Assembly: GCF_000422305.1 (NCBI RefSeq)
Contig: NZ_AULN01000018.1
Coordinates: forward strand, 62,001-126,000
DNA length: 64,000 nucleotides
DNA from: Luteimonas mephitis DSM 12574
GTDB lineage: Bacteria > Pseudomonadota > Gammaproteobacteria > Xanthomonadales > Xanthomonadaceae
Direction: 5' to 3'
This document shows, in pieces, positions 55,273-64,000 of the stretch (the stretch's first letter is position 1; every line of letters starts with the position of its first letter). The position numbers were made by a program, and so were the translations under genes. A model generated the notes under the pieces. The model saw nothing but the letters and a program-made list of their open reading frames with translations, had not been told where the DNA came from and searched no databases.

Positions 55273-55606
55273 CCAACGCGTCCGCCTTCGCCGCGCAGAT
55301 GAAGTCGTTCTCGCTCAGGCCGCCCACGTCGTGCGTGGAATACCGCACCACGCAGCGGTCGTAGTGCACGCCGAGGTCGGGGTGGTGGTCCTCGCGGTTG
55401 GCCATGTGGGCCAGCGCGTTGACGAACGACATCGTGCGGTAGTAGTCCCTGAATCCGAAGGTCTTGCCCAGGGCGTGGCCGTTTTCGAGCAGTTCCCAGC
55501 CCGGGACCTGTGGCAGCAGTTCCTGGATGCGGGCCGGGCCGAGCTTGTGCTCGCTGCCCTTGCGCGGGGTGCAATGGGCCTGGGCAAGGGGAATCAGGTC
55601 TGTCAT
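55268..55606 (-). CDS. phhB: Pterin-4-alpha-carbinolamine dehydratase
   Basis: A 112-residue enzyme that recycles the tetrahydrobiopterin cofactor of phenylalanine hydroxylase. The active-site segment [17 protein letters not shown] carries His74, His75 and His81, and [14 protein letters not shown] the third histidine (His92). The start [12 protein letters not shown] at 55606 gives the family length. No phhA is in the window. Confidence 0.93.
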   Translation of the reverse strand: MTDLIPLAQAHCTPRKGSEHKLGPARIQELLPQVPGWELLENGHALGKTFGFRDYYRTMSFVNALAHMANREDHHPDLGVHYDRCVVRYSTHDVGGLSENDFICAAKADALA

Positions 55607-55799
55607 GTCGGCTCCTGTCAGTGGCGGGGCGCGATGGCGTGCTGAACGGAAAATGCTCGCCGCGTGGTTCCGCACGGGATTTTACGGAACCGGAACGAAC
55701 GCGAATCGGCGGGGTCGATAGAATACGCTCCACGGCCGGCAACTTCCGAACCGCGCGGACGCTTCCGCGCGCACGGCCGCACCAGCAGGATGGCAGGCA

Positions 55800-56393
55800 A
55801 TGATCGACATTTCACAATCCGCGCAGTCGCACTTCCGCAAGCTGATCGAACGCGAAGCCGTGCCCGGCATGGGCGTGCGGCTGGCGGCCAGGGATCCCGG
55901 CACGGCGCGTGCCGACGTTCGGCTGGAGTTTGCCGAACCGGCCGACCTGCACGGCGACGAATGGGCGATCGACTGCGAGGGTTTCACGCTGTGGCTGGAT
56001 GCCGGCAGCGCGCCTTTCCTCGACGGCGCGCAAATCGACTACACGACCCAGGCCACCGGCGGCCAGCTGCAGATCCGGGCACCGAAGATCAAGGGCGAGG
56101 CGCCGGCCGAATCGGCCTCGCTGGTCGAGCGCGTGCGCTGGCTGATCGAACATGAGATCAACCCGCAGCTGGCCCAGCACGGCGGCAACGTGGCGCTGCA
56201 GGAGATCACTGCCGACGGCGTGGTGGTGCTGCGCTTCGGTGGCGGCTGCCACGGCTGCGGCATGGCCGACGTCACCCTCAAGCAGGGCATCGAGAAGACC
56301 TTGCTGGAGAAGGTGCCGGGCGTGACCGCGGTGCGCGACGCGACCGACCACGACAGCGGCGCGGCGCCGTACATCGCCCGCAGCTCGGCGTGA
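55800..56393 (+). CDS. nfuA: Fe-S biogenesis protein NfuA
   Basis: A 197-residue Fe-S carrier. The N-terminal degenerate A-type domain ([16 protein letters not shown]) has lost its cysteines, and the C-terminal Nfu domain binds a cluster through Cys150 and Cys153 ([15 protein letters not shown]). It delivers clusters to apo-proteins, mainly under stress. ATG at 55800. Confidence 0.94.
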   Translation: MIDISQSAQSHFRKLIEREAVPGMGVRLAARDPGTARADVRLEFAEPADLHGDEWAIDCEGFTLWLDAGSAPFLDGAQIDYTTQATGGQLQIRAPKIKGEAPAESASLVERVRWLIEHEINPQLAQHGGNVALQEITADGVVVLRFGGGCHGCGMADVTLKQGIEKTLLEKVPGVTAVRDATDHDSGAAPYIARSSA

Positions 56394-56420
56394 CGCGCTA
56401 GCCGCACCAACGGCCACTGG

Positions 56421-58145
56421 ATGACTTTTTCTTCTGCCGAACTGATCGACGCGCTGTGGCGACGCAGGCGGCGGTCGTTGCGGCCCGGGCAGCCCGCAGG
56501 CGAGTTCCCGCCGGGATGGGCGGCGTGGTTCGACGCGATGCAGGCGCGCGTCGGCGCGGTAACCGGCGCCACCGCCGAGGCGATCCTGGCGATCTTCGTC
56601 GCCCGTGAGCCGAAGCTGCCGCCGCGCGCGATGGCCGAGCTCAATCGCTGGCAGGCATTCAATGCCCTGTGGCGCCAGCAGTGGCATCCGGCCAGCGAAG
56701 ACGGCGACTGGCGCGTCCGCTTCATCGCCAGCGTGGTGACGCTGGTCGCGCACCTGTTCCTTGCCGTGTTCCTGCTGTACGTGGCCCAGGTGCGACTCAT
56801 CGGCGTTCCCGAGCAGGCCAGCGCGGGCGAGGACGTGATCCAGGTCGAGTACATCGGTGACGGCACGCCGGACGAGTCTGGCGGCGGGCCATCGCAGGGT
56901 GAAGCCGCCGCGCAGGAAACGCCGGCGCCCGCCGCCGATGCCGCGGCTGCGTCGACTCCAGACCGCGCCACGGCCCAGCCCAGCGAGCCGTCGCCGCCGC
57001 CCGCGGCCGCCGACGTGGCAGCGCAGCCGCCCCAGCCATCGCCGCCCGCGCCGGCGCTGCCGGTCGCGCAGCCGCTGCAGGTCACGCAAACGCCGGAGCC
57101 GGACCAGGTATTCACCGTGCCGCCGGTGAGCATCGCGGCCGCTCCACGGCCGGCGACTCCGGTTCCTGACCTGAGCGCGCCGGCGCCGGAGATCGAAGTG
57201 GTCGAGGTACCGACACCCGTGGTGGCGCCGGTACTGCAGCCGCGCGAGACGGCGACGCCGCGCGTGACATCACCGACCCTGCAGCGGCAGCCCGAACAGG
57301 TGACGATGCGCGAGATTCCCGTGCCGCTGGCGCCGGTCAGCGTGCCGAACGTACCGGTGCGGCCGAGCGCGGCGCCGGACCTGCGGGCACGCGCGCCGGA
57401 GGTTGCGGTCCGTGCCATTCCCGCGCCTGCTCCGGCGCCGCCGGGCGAGGCGACGCGAGCGCGGCCCAACGCCGATGCGGGCGTGGAAGACGCGCGGTCG
57501 CCGGCATCCTCCACGGCGACGGCAGCCACTTCGGGCAAGACGTCCACCAGCACCGCGCCTGCCAGCGGCAGCGAAACGGCAAGTACGGGCACGCGCAAGG
57601 CCGGGACCTCCAGCGGCAGCGGCGCGACATCCTCGCCCAAGCCCGGCGCGCTGCCGTCGCCGAAGCGCGGCGACGACTGGGGCGCGTCGACCCGCAACCG
57701 CCCGGGCAGCCAGGCCGGCACGCCGGGACTGTTCAACGCCGACGGCACGCCGAAACTCGCGTCGGGCGACGGCAAGGTCGGCGGTGGCCTGCCGCCGGGC
57801 ACGATCACCGAGGACTTCGAGAAGATCGACCGCAACGGCACCTGGCTCAAGCGCCCGCCGATCGACTACACGCCAACCGCCTTCGACAAGTTCTGGATCC
57901 CCAACGAGACGCTGCTGCAGGAATGGGTGCGGCGGAGCATCAAGGAAGTGCTGATCCCGATCCCGGGGACGTCGAAGAGCATCAAGTGCTCGGTGGTCCT
58001 GCTGGCGCTGGGTGGCGCCTGCGACATCACCGATCCGAACATGCAGGACGTCGAAGCCGAGGCGCGCAAGCCGCCGGACGTGCCGTTCAAGCCCGAGCTG
58101 CAGGAAAACCAGGAGGCGCTGGGCAAGCCGCCCGGGACGCAGTGA
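56421..58145 (+). CDS. Proline-rich 'transmembrane repetitive protein'
   Basis: A 574-residue protein of the type annotated as transmembrane repetitive protein in Xanthomonas. A cytoplasmic N-terminus (~110 residues, FSSAELIDALWRRRRRSLRP) leads to one transmembrane helix (about 107-127, FIASVVTLVAHLFLAVFLLY). A ~300-residue periplasmic region rich in Pro, Ala, Ser and Thr follows, then a conserved C-terminal domain (TWLKRPPIDYTPTAFDKFWI, LQEWVRRSIKEVLIPIPG, SVVLLALGGACDIT). The layout recalls TonB-like or envelope-spanning linkers. No function is known. It starts 27 bases after nfuA. Confidence 0.82.
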   Translation: MTFSSAELIDALWRRRRRSLRPGQPAGEFPPGWAAWFDAMQARVGAVTGATAEAILAIFVAREPKLPPRAMAELNRWQAFNALWRQQWHPASEDGDWRVRFIASVVTLVAHLFLAVFLLYVAQVRLIGVPEQASAGEDVIQVEYIGDGTPDESGGGPSQGEAAAQETPAPAADAAAASTPDRATAQPSEPSPPPAAADVAAQPPQPSPPAPALPVAQPLQVTQTPEPDQVFTVPPVSIAAAPRPATPVPDLSAPAPEIEVVEVPTPVVAPVLQPRETATPRVTSPTLQRQPEQVTMREIPVPLAPVSVPNVPVRPSAAPDLRARAPEVAVRAIPAPAPAPPGEATRARPNADAGVEDARSPASSTATAATSGKTSTSTAPASGSETASTGTRKAGTSSGSGATSSPKPGALPSPKRGDDWGASTRNRPGSQAGTPGLFNADGTPKLASGDGKVGGGLPPGTITEDFEKIDRNGTWLKRPPIDYTPTAFDKFWIPNETLLQEWVRRSIKEVLIPIPGTSKSIKCSVVLLALGGACDITDPNMQDVEAEARKPPDVPFKPELQENQEALGKPPGTQ

Positions 58146-58294
58146 CCGGTGGCGCAAGGTGCTGGCGTGTGCGCCGGCTCGCGCGCATGGCGTCAGCCGC
58201 GCGATTCCCGGGGAGCGCCGCGGCAACCTGGCGACCGAAGCCGCTTGCACCGGGGCAGAGGTGACGGCGAACCTGCCGGGTTCCGCATACGAAG

Positions 58295-58316
58295 AAGGCC
58301 CGCTCGCGCGGGCCTT
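58295..58316. terminator. Bidirectional terminator hairpin
   Basis: AAGGCCCGC/GCGGGCCTT with a 4-base loop between the convergent repetitive-protein and cytochrome genes. It is symmetrical, with short A and T ends, and can serve both. Confidence 0.65.
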
Positions 58317-58352
58317 GTTCGTGTGTCGCTGCAGGCGCGGCGCGCCGGTCGG

Positions 58353-58790
58353 CTAGTTGTTGACGCCGTGCAGGTCGCGCAGGTGGGTGGGGCGTGAACC
58401 GAAGTAGGCCGCCAGGTCGGCGATCTGCTGGTCGGTCAGATCCTTGGCCTGCTGCGACATCAGCGCATGCGTGCGGTTGCCGTCACGGTACTGCTGCAGC
58501 GAGTGCGCGATGTAGTCGTAGTACTGGCCGCCCAGCTTGGGATAGCTGGCATCGATCGGGGCGTTGCCTTCTTCGCCGTGGCAGTCCACGCAGGACTGGC
58601 CGGTGGCCTTGCCCTTGGTGTGGGCGAGCTTCTCGCCGGCGTCGATGTGGCCGTTGGGCAGGCCGGCGGACGAGGAGGTATGGCCTGCGTCGCGGTCGGA
58701 CGCGGAGTGCTCAACCGGGGTGTCGCCGCCGGAGCAGCCGGCAAGCGCGAAGACCAGGGCGATGGCAAGGATGGAGGCGGAACGGGTCAT
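58353..58790 (-). CDS. c-type cytochrome, monoheme lipoprotein
   Basis: A 145-residue class I cytochrome c. A lipobox (ALAGC, Cys19) suggests anchoring. The heme site is CVDCH (Cys67, Cys70, His71) and the likely methionine ligand is in HALMSQQAK, followed by LTDQQIADLAAYF. The pattern resembles one half of diheme cytochrome c4. It lies 8 bases after a sister cytochrome gene, so both form an operon. Confidence 0.88.
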   Translation of the reverse strand: MTRSASILAIALVFALAGCSGGDTPVEHSASDRDAGHTSSSAGLPNGHIDAGEKLAHTKGKATGQSCVDCHGEEGNAPIDASYPKLGGQYYDYIAHSLQQYRDGNRTHALMSQQAKDLTDQQIADLAAYFGSRPTHLRDLHGVNN

Positions 58791-58798
58791 GGCGCGGC

Positions 58799-59203
58799 TC
58801 ACTGCTTCAGCTCCGAAAGATAGGCCGCGATATCGGCGATGTCCTGCTCGGAAAAACTCTGCGCCTGCACTTCCATGGTCGGGTGCTTGCGCGCGCCCTT
58901 CTTGTATTCGGTCAGGGCGTTGGCCAGGTACACCGCCGACTGCCCGCCGATGCGCGGCACGTGGTAGTTCGGATAGGCGTTCTTGTAGCCGGTGACGCCG
59001 TGGCAGCCCTGGCAGGTGAAAGTAAGCAGCTTGCCGTGTTCCACCGAGCCGACAGGGGTGGCCGGGGTACTGGCTGCAGGGGCAGCCGCCACGGGAGCCG
59101 GGGCCGGTTCGCTGGTGGCGGGCGCGGTCTCGGTCTGGGCGAACGCCGCGGACGAGAGAGCGGCAAGGGCAAGGCTGGCGGCGATCTGCAACGGTCGCGT
59201 CAT
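58799..59203 (-). CDS. c-type cytochrome, monoheme periplasmic
   Basis: A 134-residue class I cytochrome c. The signal peptide ends near SSAAFA, followed by an Ala/Pro-rich linker. The heme site is CQGCH (Cys64, Cys67, His68), with the methionine ligand probably in HPTMEVQA before FSEQDIADIAAYL. The sequence KNAYPNYHVPRIGGQSAVYL is typical of cytochrome c4 domains. With the next gene it may act as a two-protein equivalent of diheme c4 in electron transfer to a terminal oxidase. Confidence 0.88.
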   Translation of the reverse strand: MTRPLQIAASLALAALSSAAFAQTETAPATSEPAPAPVAAAPAASTPATPVGSVEHGKLLTFTCQGCHGVTGYKNAYPNYHVPRIGGQSAVYLANALTEYKKGARKHPTMEVQAQSFSEQDIADIAAYLSELKQ

Positions 59204-59283
59204 GTCGGGTATCCGCAATCGTGAATGGCTGGAAAGAATCTGGCTTGTCGACGCCACCGCAGGCCGCGATGCGCAACCGCAAC

Positions 59284-59312
59284 AGTATAGCGACAGCTTG
59301 AGACCAACCCAA
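59284..59312 (-). promoter_or_regulatory. Putative promoter of the cytochrome operon
   Basis: TTGGGT (59307-59312) and TATACT (59284-59289) on the minus strand are separated by 17 bases, about 80 bases before the first cytochrome start. Confidence 0.5.
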
Positions 59313-59434
59313 AATGGACCTGCCCGCCGAACGCCCGGCCGACATCCGCCGGCAGTCACCATGACCTCTGGCGGATGCTGTTTCCGAAGCCGGTGATATA
59401 CCTTGCTACAACACCGTAGGGGTTATCTCAGAAG

Positions 59435-60580
59435 ATGGACAAGAACACCGTGTTTTCGGGCTTCGCGAAGACGCTGCTGGCAATCGTGCTGGCGGCCGGC
59501 GTGGCTTCGGTGAGTGGATGCAGGGACGACGGGGAGGGCGCAGCCCAGGCCAAGGCCAAGGCACCGGACGCCGAAAAGACCGCCGACGCGATTCCGGTGG
59601 AGGTCGCGAAGGCCTCGCACCGCGCGGTTGCCGCCAGCTACACCGGGACCGGCGCGCTCGACGCGCGGGCCGAATCGCAGGTGGTGGCCAAGACCTCCGG
59701 CATCGCCATGGCGGTGTTCGTCGAGGAAGGCCAGCACGTGAAGGCCGGGCAGGCGCTGGTGCGCCTGGACGCGGACCGCGCGCGCCTGCAGGCGGCGCAG
59801 AGCGAAGCACAGGTGCGCAAGCTCGAGGCGAACTACCAGCGCGCGAAGCAACTGGCCGCGCAGCAGATGGTGAGCGCCAACGACCTCGACCAGCTCAAGT
59901 ACGACCTTGCCAATGCGCGCGCGGTCAACAACATGGCCAACCTCGAGCTGTCCTATACCAGCGTGGTCGCGCCGATCTCCGGCGTGGTCGCCTCGCGTTC
60001 GATCAAGCCCGGCAACTTCGTGCAGATCAACACGCCGATCTTCCGCATCGTCGACGACTCGCGCCTGGAGCTGACCTTGAACGTCCCCGAGCGCGAGATC
60101 GCGACCCTGAAGGCGGGGCAGCCGGTGAAGCTGCAGGTCGACGCGCTGCCGGGACAGTCGTTCGACGGCATCGTGGACCGGGTTGCGCCGGTGGTGGACT
60201 CGGGCAGCGGCACGTTCCGCGTGATCTGCGCATTCGCAGGCGGCGGTGCGCTGCAGCCGGGCATGTTCGGCCGCATCAGGATCGACTACGACCAGCGCGC
60301 CAATGCGCTGGTGATCCCGCGCGTCGCGCTGCTCGACGACCAGGGCGCGCCGGCGGTCTACGTGGTGCGCAAGGGCAAGGCCGTGCGCGTGCCGATCAAG
60401 ACCGGCTACACCGACGGCGAGTGGACCGAAGTGCGCAGCGGCCTGAAGCCCGGCGAGGCGGTGGTGACCGCGGGCAAGGTGGCATTGCGCGAAGGCAGCG
60501 CGGTACAGGTGATCGGTGAGCCGACGGACAAGCCGGTTGCCAAGGCCAAATCCACAGCCGGCACGGAAGACAAGCAGTGA
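59435..60580 (+). CDS. RND efflux periplasmic adaptor (membrane fusion protein)
   Basis: A 381-residue lipoprotein adaptor. The lipobox SVSGC gives Cys29. The barrel-sandwich half-motif AKTSGIAMAVFVEEGQHVKA and its partner ELSYTSVVAPISGVV flank a helical hairpin (AQSEAQVRKLEANYQRAKQL). Beta-barrel and membrane-proximal domains follow. It bridges the inner-membrane RND pump encoded next and an outer-membrane channel not in the window. Substrate unknown. Confidence 0.92.
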   Translation: MDKNTVFSGFAKTLLAIVLAAGVASVSGCRDDGEGAAQAKAKAPDAEKTADAIPVEVAKASHRAVAASYTGTGALDARAESQVVAKTSGIAMAVFVEEGQHVKAGQALVRLDADRARLQAAQSEAQVRKLEANYQRAKQLAAQQMVSANDLDQLKYDLANARAVNNMANLELSYTSVVAPISGVVASRSIKPGNFVQINTPIFRIVDDSRLELTLNVPEREIATLKAGQPVKLQVDALPGQSFDGIVDRVAPVVDSGSGTFRVICAFAGGGALQPGMFGRIRIDYDQRANALVIPRVALLDDQGAPAVYVVRKGKAVRVPIKTGYTDGEWTEVRSGLKPGEAVVTAGKVALREGSAVQVIGEPTDKPVAKAKSTAGTEDKQ

Positions 60581-63500
60581 GTGGCGGCATGCGCGAACCG
60601 GGTTCGTCCGACTCGCCGCGGCCGGACGACGGCATCGGCCATGGCCTGGTCGGTTTGTCCACGCGTCGTCGCGTCACCGTGGCGATGTTCTGGATCACGA
60701 TGCTGCTGTTCGGCTCGATTGCGCTGTCGTCGCTGAAGGTCAACCTGCTGCCGGACCTGAGCTATCCCACGCTGACCGTGCGCACCGAGTACACAGGCGC
60801 GGCGCCGTCGGAGATCGAAACCCTGATCACCGAGCCGGTCGAGGAAGCCGTTGGCGTGGTCAAGAACCTGCGCACGATGAAGTCGGTCTCGCGCACCGGC
60901 CAGAGCGACGTGGTGCTCGAGTTCGCCTGGGGCACCGACATGGACCAGGCCGGGCTGGAAGTGCGCGACAAGATGGAAGTGCTGCAGCTGCCGCTGGAAG
61001 CCGAGGCGCCGGTGCTGCTGCGCTTCAATCCGTCGACCGAGCCGATCCTGCGGCTGGCGCTGTCGACGAAGGCCAAGGCGGCAACCGACCAGGATGCGAT
61101 CCGTGAACTGATCCAGCTGCGCCGCTACGCCGACGACGACCTGAAGAAGAAGCTCGAGCCGGTCGAAGGCGTCGCCGCGGTCAAGGTGGGTGGCGGCCTG
61201 GAGGATGAGATCCAGGTCGACATCGACCAGCAGAAGCTTGCGCAGCTGCAGCTTCCGATCGAGACCGTGATCCAGCGGTTGCAGCAGGAGAACATCAACA
61301 TCTCCGGCGGCCGCCTCGAACAGGGCTCGCAGCGCTTCCTCGTGCGCACGGTCAACCAGTTCGCGAGCGTCGACGAGATTGCGAACATGCTGGTGACCAC
61401 GCAGGGCGCCGGCGGCACCGACGCGCAGAATGCGGCGCAGCAGATGGCGCGCGTGGCGGCGGCGACCGGCGACGCCAGCGCAATGGCAGCCGCGGCGTCG
61501 GTGCAGAGCGCGTCGTCGGCGGGCTCGGGCGTGGTGGCCGGCGGCGTTCCGGTGCGGCTCAAGGACGTGGCCACGGTGCGCCAGGGCTACAAGGAGCGCG
61601 AGGCGATCATCCGCCTGGCCGGCAACGAAGCCGTGGAGCTTGCGATCTACAAGGAAGGCGACGCCAACACCGTTGCCACCGCCGACGCCATCGCCAAGCG
61701 GCTGGAACAGATCAAGGCGCAGATGCCGCCGGACGTGGAACTGACCACGATCGACGACCAGTCCACCTTCATCCGCCACGCCATCGCCGACGTGAAGCTC
61801 GACGCGGTCATCGGCGGCATCCTCGCGATCCTGGTGATCTTCCTGTTCCTGCGCGACGGCTGGAGTACCTTCGTGGTGGCGCTCTCGCTGCCGGTGTCGA
61901 TCGTCACCACGTTCTTCTTCATGGACCAGCTGGGCCTGAGCCTCAACGTGATGTCGCTCGGCGGCCTGGCCCTGGCCACGGGCCTGGTGGTGGACGATTC
62001 GATCGTGGTGCTCGAATCGATCGCCAAGGCGCGCGAGCGCGGCCTGGGCGTGCTGCAGGCGGCCGTCGCCGGGACCCGCGAGGTCAGCATGGCGGTGGTC
62101 GCGTCCACGTTGACCACGATCGCGGTGTTCCTGCCGCTGGTGTTCGTCGAAGGCATCGCCGGGCAGCTGTTCCGCGACCAGGCATTGACGGTGGCGATCG
62201 CGATCGCGATCTCGCTGGCGGTCGCGATGACCCTGATCCCGATGCTCAGCGCGCTCAAGGGCCACGCGCCGATGGCGTTCCCGGAGGAACCGCCGCACCC
62301 GCAGTGGCAGCCGGGCCGGAAATGGCAGAAGCCGGTCGCCGCGACCGGGCGCGGCATCGGGGCCGGCATCCGCGGCTTCTTCTTCGGCATCGCATGGCTG
62401 TTCATCCGCCTGTGGCGCGGCATCGTCGCGGTCGTCGGCCCATTCATGCGCAAGGCCAGCGACCTGGCGATGGCACCCTACGGTCGCGCCGAGCGCGGCT
62501 ACCTGAGGCTGCTCCCCGGCGCGTTGCGGCGGCCGGGGCTGGTGCTCGGCTTCGCGGCGCTGGCGTTCGGGCTGACGCTGGCGGCCATCCCGATGCTCGG
62601 CGCCGACCTGATCCCGCAGTTCGCGCAGGACCGCTTCGAGATGACGGTGAAGCTGCCGCCCGGTACGCCGCTGCGCGAGACCGACCAGCTGATCCGCGAG
62701 CTGCAGGCCGAGCACGACAAGGACGAAGGCATCCGCACGCTGTACGGCGTCAGCGGCAGTGGCACGCGGCTGGACGCGAACCCCACCGAGAGCGGCGAGA
62801 ACATCGGCAAGCTCACCGTGGTGATGGCCGATGGCGGCAGCAAGGAAGTCGAGGCGGCGGAAACCGAGAAGCTGCGCGCGACGATGAAGCGCCATGCCAG
62901 CGCGCAGGTCGACTTCAGCCGACCGGAACTTTTCAGCTTCTCCACGCCGCTGGAGATCGAACTGCGCGGGCAGGACCTGGCGTCGATCGAGGATGCAGGC
63001 CGCAGGCTCGCCGCGCTGCTGCGCGACAACCCGCACTACGCCGACGTGAAGTCGACGGTGGAGCAGGGCTTCCCGGAGATACAGATCCGCTTCGACCAGG
63101 AGCGCGCGGGCGCGATGGGCCTGACCACGCGCCAGATCGCCGACATCGTGGTGAAGAAGGTGCGCGGCGACGTGGCCACGCGCTACAGCTTCCGCGACCG
63201 CAAGATCGACGTGCTGGTACGCGCGCAGGTGTCCGACCGCGCGTCCGTCGCCGACATCCGCCGCCTGATCGTCAACCCCGGCAGCGCGCGCCCGGTGACC
63301 CTGGACGCGGTTGCCGACGTGGTCGAGACCACCGGTCCCAGCGAGATCCACCGCGCCGACCAGGTGCGCGTGGCGATCGTCTCGGCGAACCTGCGCGACA
63401 TCGACCTGGGCGGCGCGGTGCGCGAGGTCGAGCAGCTGGTGCGCGACCATCCGGTCGGTGCCGGCGTCGGCATGCACATCGGTGGCCAGGGCGAGGAACT

Positions 63501-64000
63501 GTCGAATTCGATCCGCTCGCTGCTGATGGCATTCGGGCTGGCGATCTTCCTGGTCTACCTGGTGATGGCGTCGCAGTTCGAGTCGCTGCTGCATCCGTTC
63601 GTCATCCTGTTCACCATCCCGCTGGCGATGGTCGGCGCGGTGCTGGCACTGTTGCTGACGCGCTCGCCGGTGTCGGTGGTGGTGTTCATCGGCCTGATCC
63701 TGCTGGTGGGCCTGGTGGTGAAGAACGCGATCATCCTGATCGACAAGGTCAACCAGCTGCGCGAGGCCGGCGTGGCCAAGCGCGAAGCGCTGGTGGAAGG
63801 CGCCCGTTCGCGCCTGCGGCCGATCATCATGACCACCATGTGCACGCTGTTCGGCTTCCTGCCGCTGGCGCTGGCGGTGGGCGAGGGCGCCGAGGTGCGC
63901 TCGCCGATGGCGATCACGGTGATCGGCGGCCTGCTGGTGTCGACGCTGCTGACGCTGGTGGTGATCCCGGTGGTGTACGACCTGCTTGATCGCCGCGCGG
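60577..64000 (+). CDS. RND efflux permease (HAE family), cut by window edge
   Basis: At least 1141 residues of a trimeric inner-membrane RND pump, open to the end of the window. The start is a GTG at 60577 overlapping the adaptor stop (GTGA); an in-frame ATG at 60589 is the alternative. The first helix is VTVAMFWITMLLFGSIALSS. The proton-relay aspartates are in GLVVDDSIVVLES, and FLVYLVMASQFESLLHPFVI and GLVVKNAIILIDKVNQ lie in the second half. Two insertions versus AcrB-like pumps are visible: an Ala/Ser/Gly-rich stretch at ~277-323 and a long region at ~568-632 with an extra hydrophobic helix. Drug or lipid efflux is inferred. Confidence 0.93.
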   Translation, partial: MSGGMREPGSSDSPRPDDGIGHGLVGLSTRRRVTVAMFWITMLLFGSIALSSLKVNLLPDLSYPTLTVRTEYTGAAPSEIETLITEPVEEAVGVVKNLRTMKSVSRTGQSDVVLEFAWGTDMDQAGLEVRDKMEVLQLPLEAEAPVLLRFNPSTEPILRLALSTKAKAATDQDAIRELIQLRRYADDDLKKKLEPVEGVAAVKVGGGLEDEIQVDIDQQKLAQLQLPIETVIQRLQQENINISGGRLEQGSQRFLVRTVNQFASVDEIANMLVTTQGAGGTDAQNAAQQMARVAAATGDASAMAAAASVQSASSAGSGVVAGGVPVRLKDVATVRQGYKEREAIIRLAGNEAVELAIYKEGDANTVATADAIAKRLEQIKAQMPPDVELTTIDDQSTFIRHAIADVKLDAVIGGILAILVIFLFLRDGWSTFVVALSLPVSIVTTFFFMDQLGLSLNVMSLGGLALATGLVVDDSIVVLESIAKARERGLGVLQAAVAGTREVSMAVVASTLTTIAVFLPLVFVEGIAGQLFRDQALTVAIAIAISLAVAMTLIPMLSALKGHAPMAFPEEPPHPQWQPGRKWQKPVAATGRGIGAGIRGFFFGIAWLFIRLWRGIVAVVGPFMRKASDLAMAPYGRAERGYLRLLPGALRRPGLVLGFAALAFGLTLAAIPMLGADLIPQFAQDRFEMTVKLPPGTPLRETDQLIRELQAEHDKDEGIRTLYGVSGSGTRLDANPTESGENIGKLTVVMADGGSKEVEAAETEKLRATMKRHASAQVDFSRPELFSFSTPLEIELRGQDLASIEDAGRRLAALLRDNPHYADVKSTVEQGFPEIQIRFDQERAGAMGLTTRQIADIVVKKVRGDVATRYSFRDRKIDVLVRAQVSDRASVADIRRLIVNPGSARPVTLDAVADVVETTGPSEIHRADQVRVAIVSANLRDIDLGGAVREVEQLVRDHPVGAGVGMHIGGQGEELSNSIRSLLMAFGLAIFLVYLVMASQFESLLHPFVILFTIPLAMVGAVLALLLTRSPVSVVVFIGLILLVGLVVKNAIILIDKVNQLREAGVAKREALVEGARSRLRPIIMTTMCTLFGFLPLALAVGEGAEVRSPMAITVIGGLLVSTLLTLVVIPVVYDLLDRRA

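Noticed and set aside
62304..63989. A 561-codon plus-strand frame near the right end.
   Set aside because: It lies in a different frame from the RND permease, which is open from 60577 to the window end and has all RND motifs.

Overview
This is a high-GC, gene-dense chromosomal segment that looks like a gammaproteobacterium of the Xanthomonadaceae/Lysobacteraceae (Lysobacter/Luteimonas-like). The assignment rests on the split metH, the class III PHA synthase pair phaE-phaC, the large NAD-glutamate dehydrogenase, the 'transmembrane repetitive protein' and dispersed GTAGGAGCG-type palindromes. It is an inference without a database search. No rRNA, tRNA, CRISPR array, phage or intact insertion sequence was seen.

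Layout. 0-5.1 kb: the start of a response regulator, then a polyhydroxyalkanoate group (oligomer hydrolase, pssA, phaE, phaC). 5.1-7.4 kb: small membrane proteins and a TANGO2/NRDE protein. 7.4-10.5 kb: an arsenic operon read leftwards (arsR, LMW-type arsC, acr3, glutaredoxin-type arsC, arsH). 10.7-17.2 kb: DUF1428, YceI, an ECF sigma factor with a C-terminal TPR-like region, low-affinity iron permease, an SDR enzyme, a Tet-type MFS pump and a LOG protein. 17.3-23.1 kb: the complete 2-oxoglutarate dehydrogenase operon odhA-odhB-lpd. 23.3-28.7 kb: GNAT, ribosomal oxygenase roxA, a 57-codon ORF, purB and fumC. 28.7-33.1 kb: a GntR-controlled ABC transporter operon ending in a GSGD-repeat protein and a DUF2884 lipoprotein. 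33.6-37.9 kb: two FKBP isomerases, ugd, slyX and DUF2058.

37.98-42.56 kb is the most unusual part. It holds a TIR-transmembrane-TPR-like protein, an unrecognised 176-residue protein, and a protein joining an N-terminal SLOG-like nucleotide-sensing domain to a four-helix SLATT/DUF4231-like membrane region. A TIR enzyme next to a SLOG sensor resembles the logic of Thoeris, here with a membrane domain as the possible effector. It is a candidate nucleotide-signalling or defence locus. A strong hairpin after the TIR gene argues that it may not be a single transcript.

42.7-47.7 kb: methionine synthase as two overlapping genes, the second carrying an in-frame palindromic repeat insertion, led by a SahR-like ArsR-methyltransferase regulator with a clear operator. 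47.9-64 kb: acyl-CoA dehydrogenase, NAD-glutamate dehydrogenase, NAD kinase, phhB, nfuA, a proline-rich membrane protein, two monoheme cytochromes c, and an RND efflux adaptor with its permease, which runs off the right end.

Several repeat families sit between genes: GTAGGAGCG palindromes (three lend a TAG stop codon to the neighbouring gene), a ~100-bp element with CTTCAAGG/CTTGAAGG palindromes, GGGGATT arrays, and the element inside metH.
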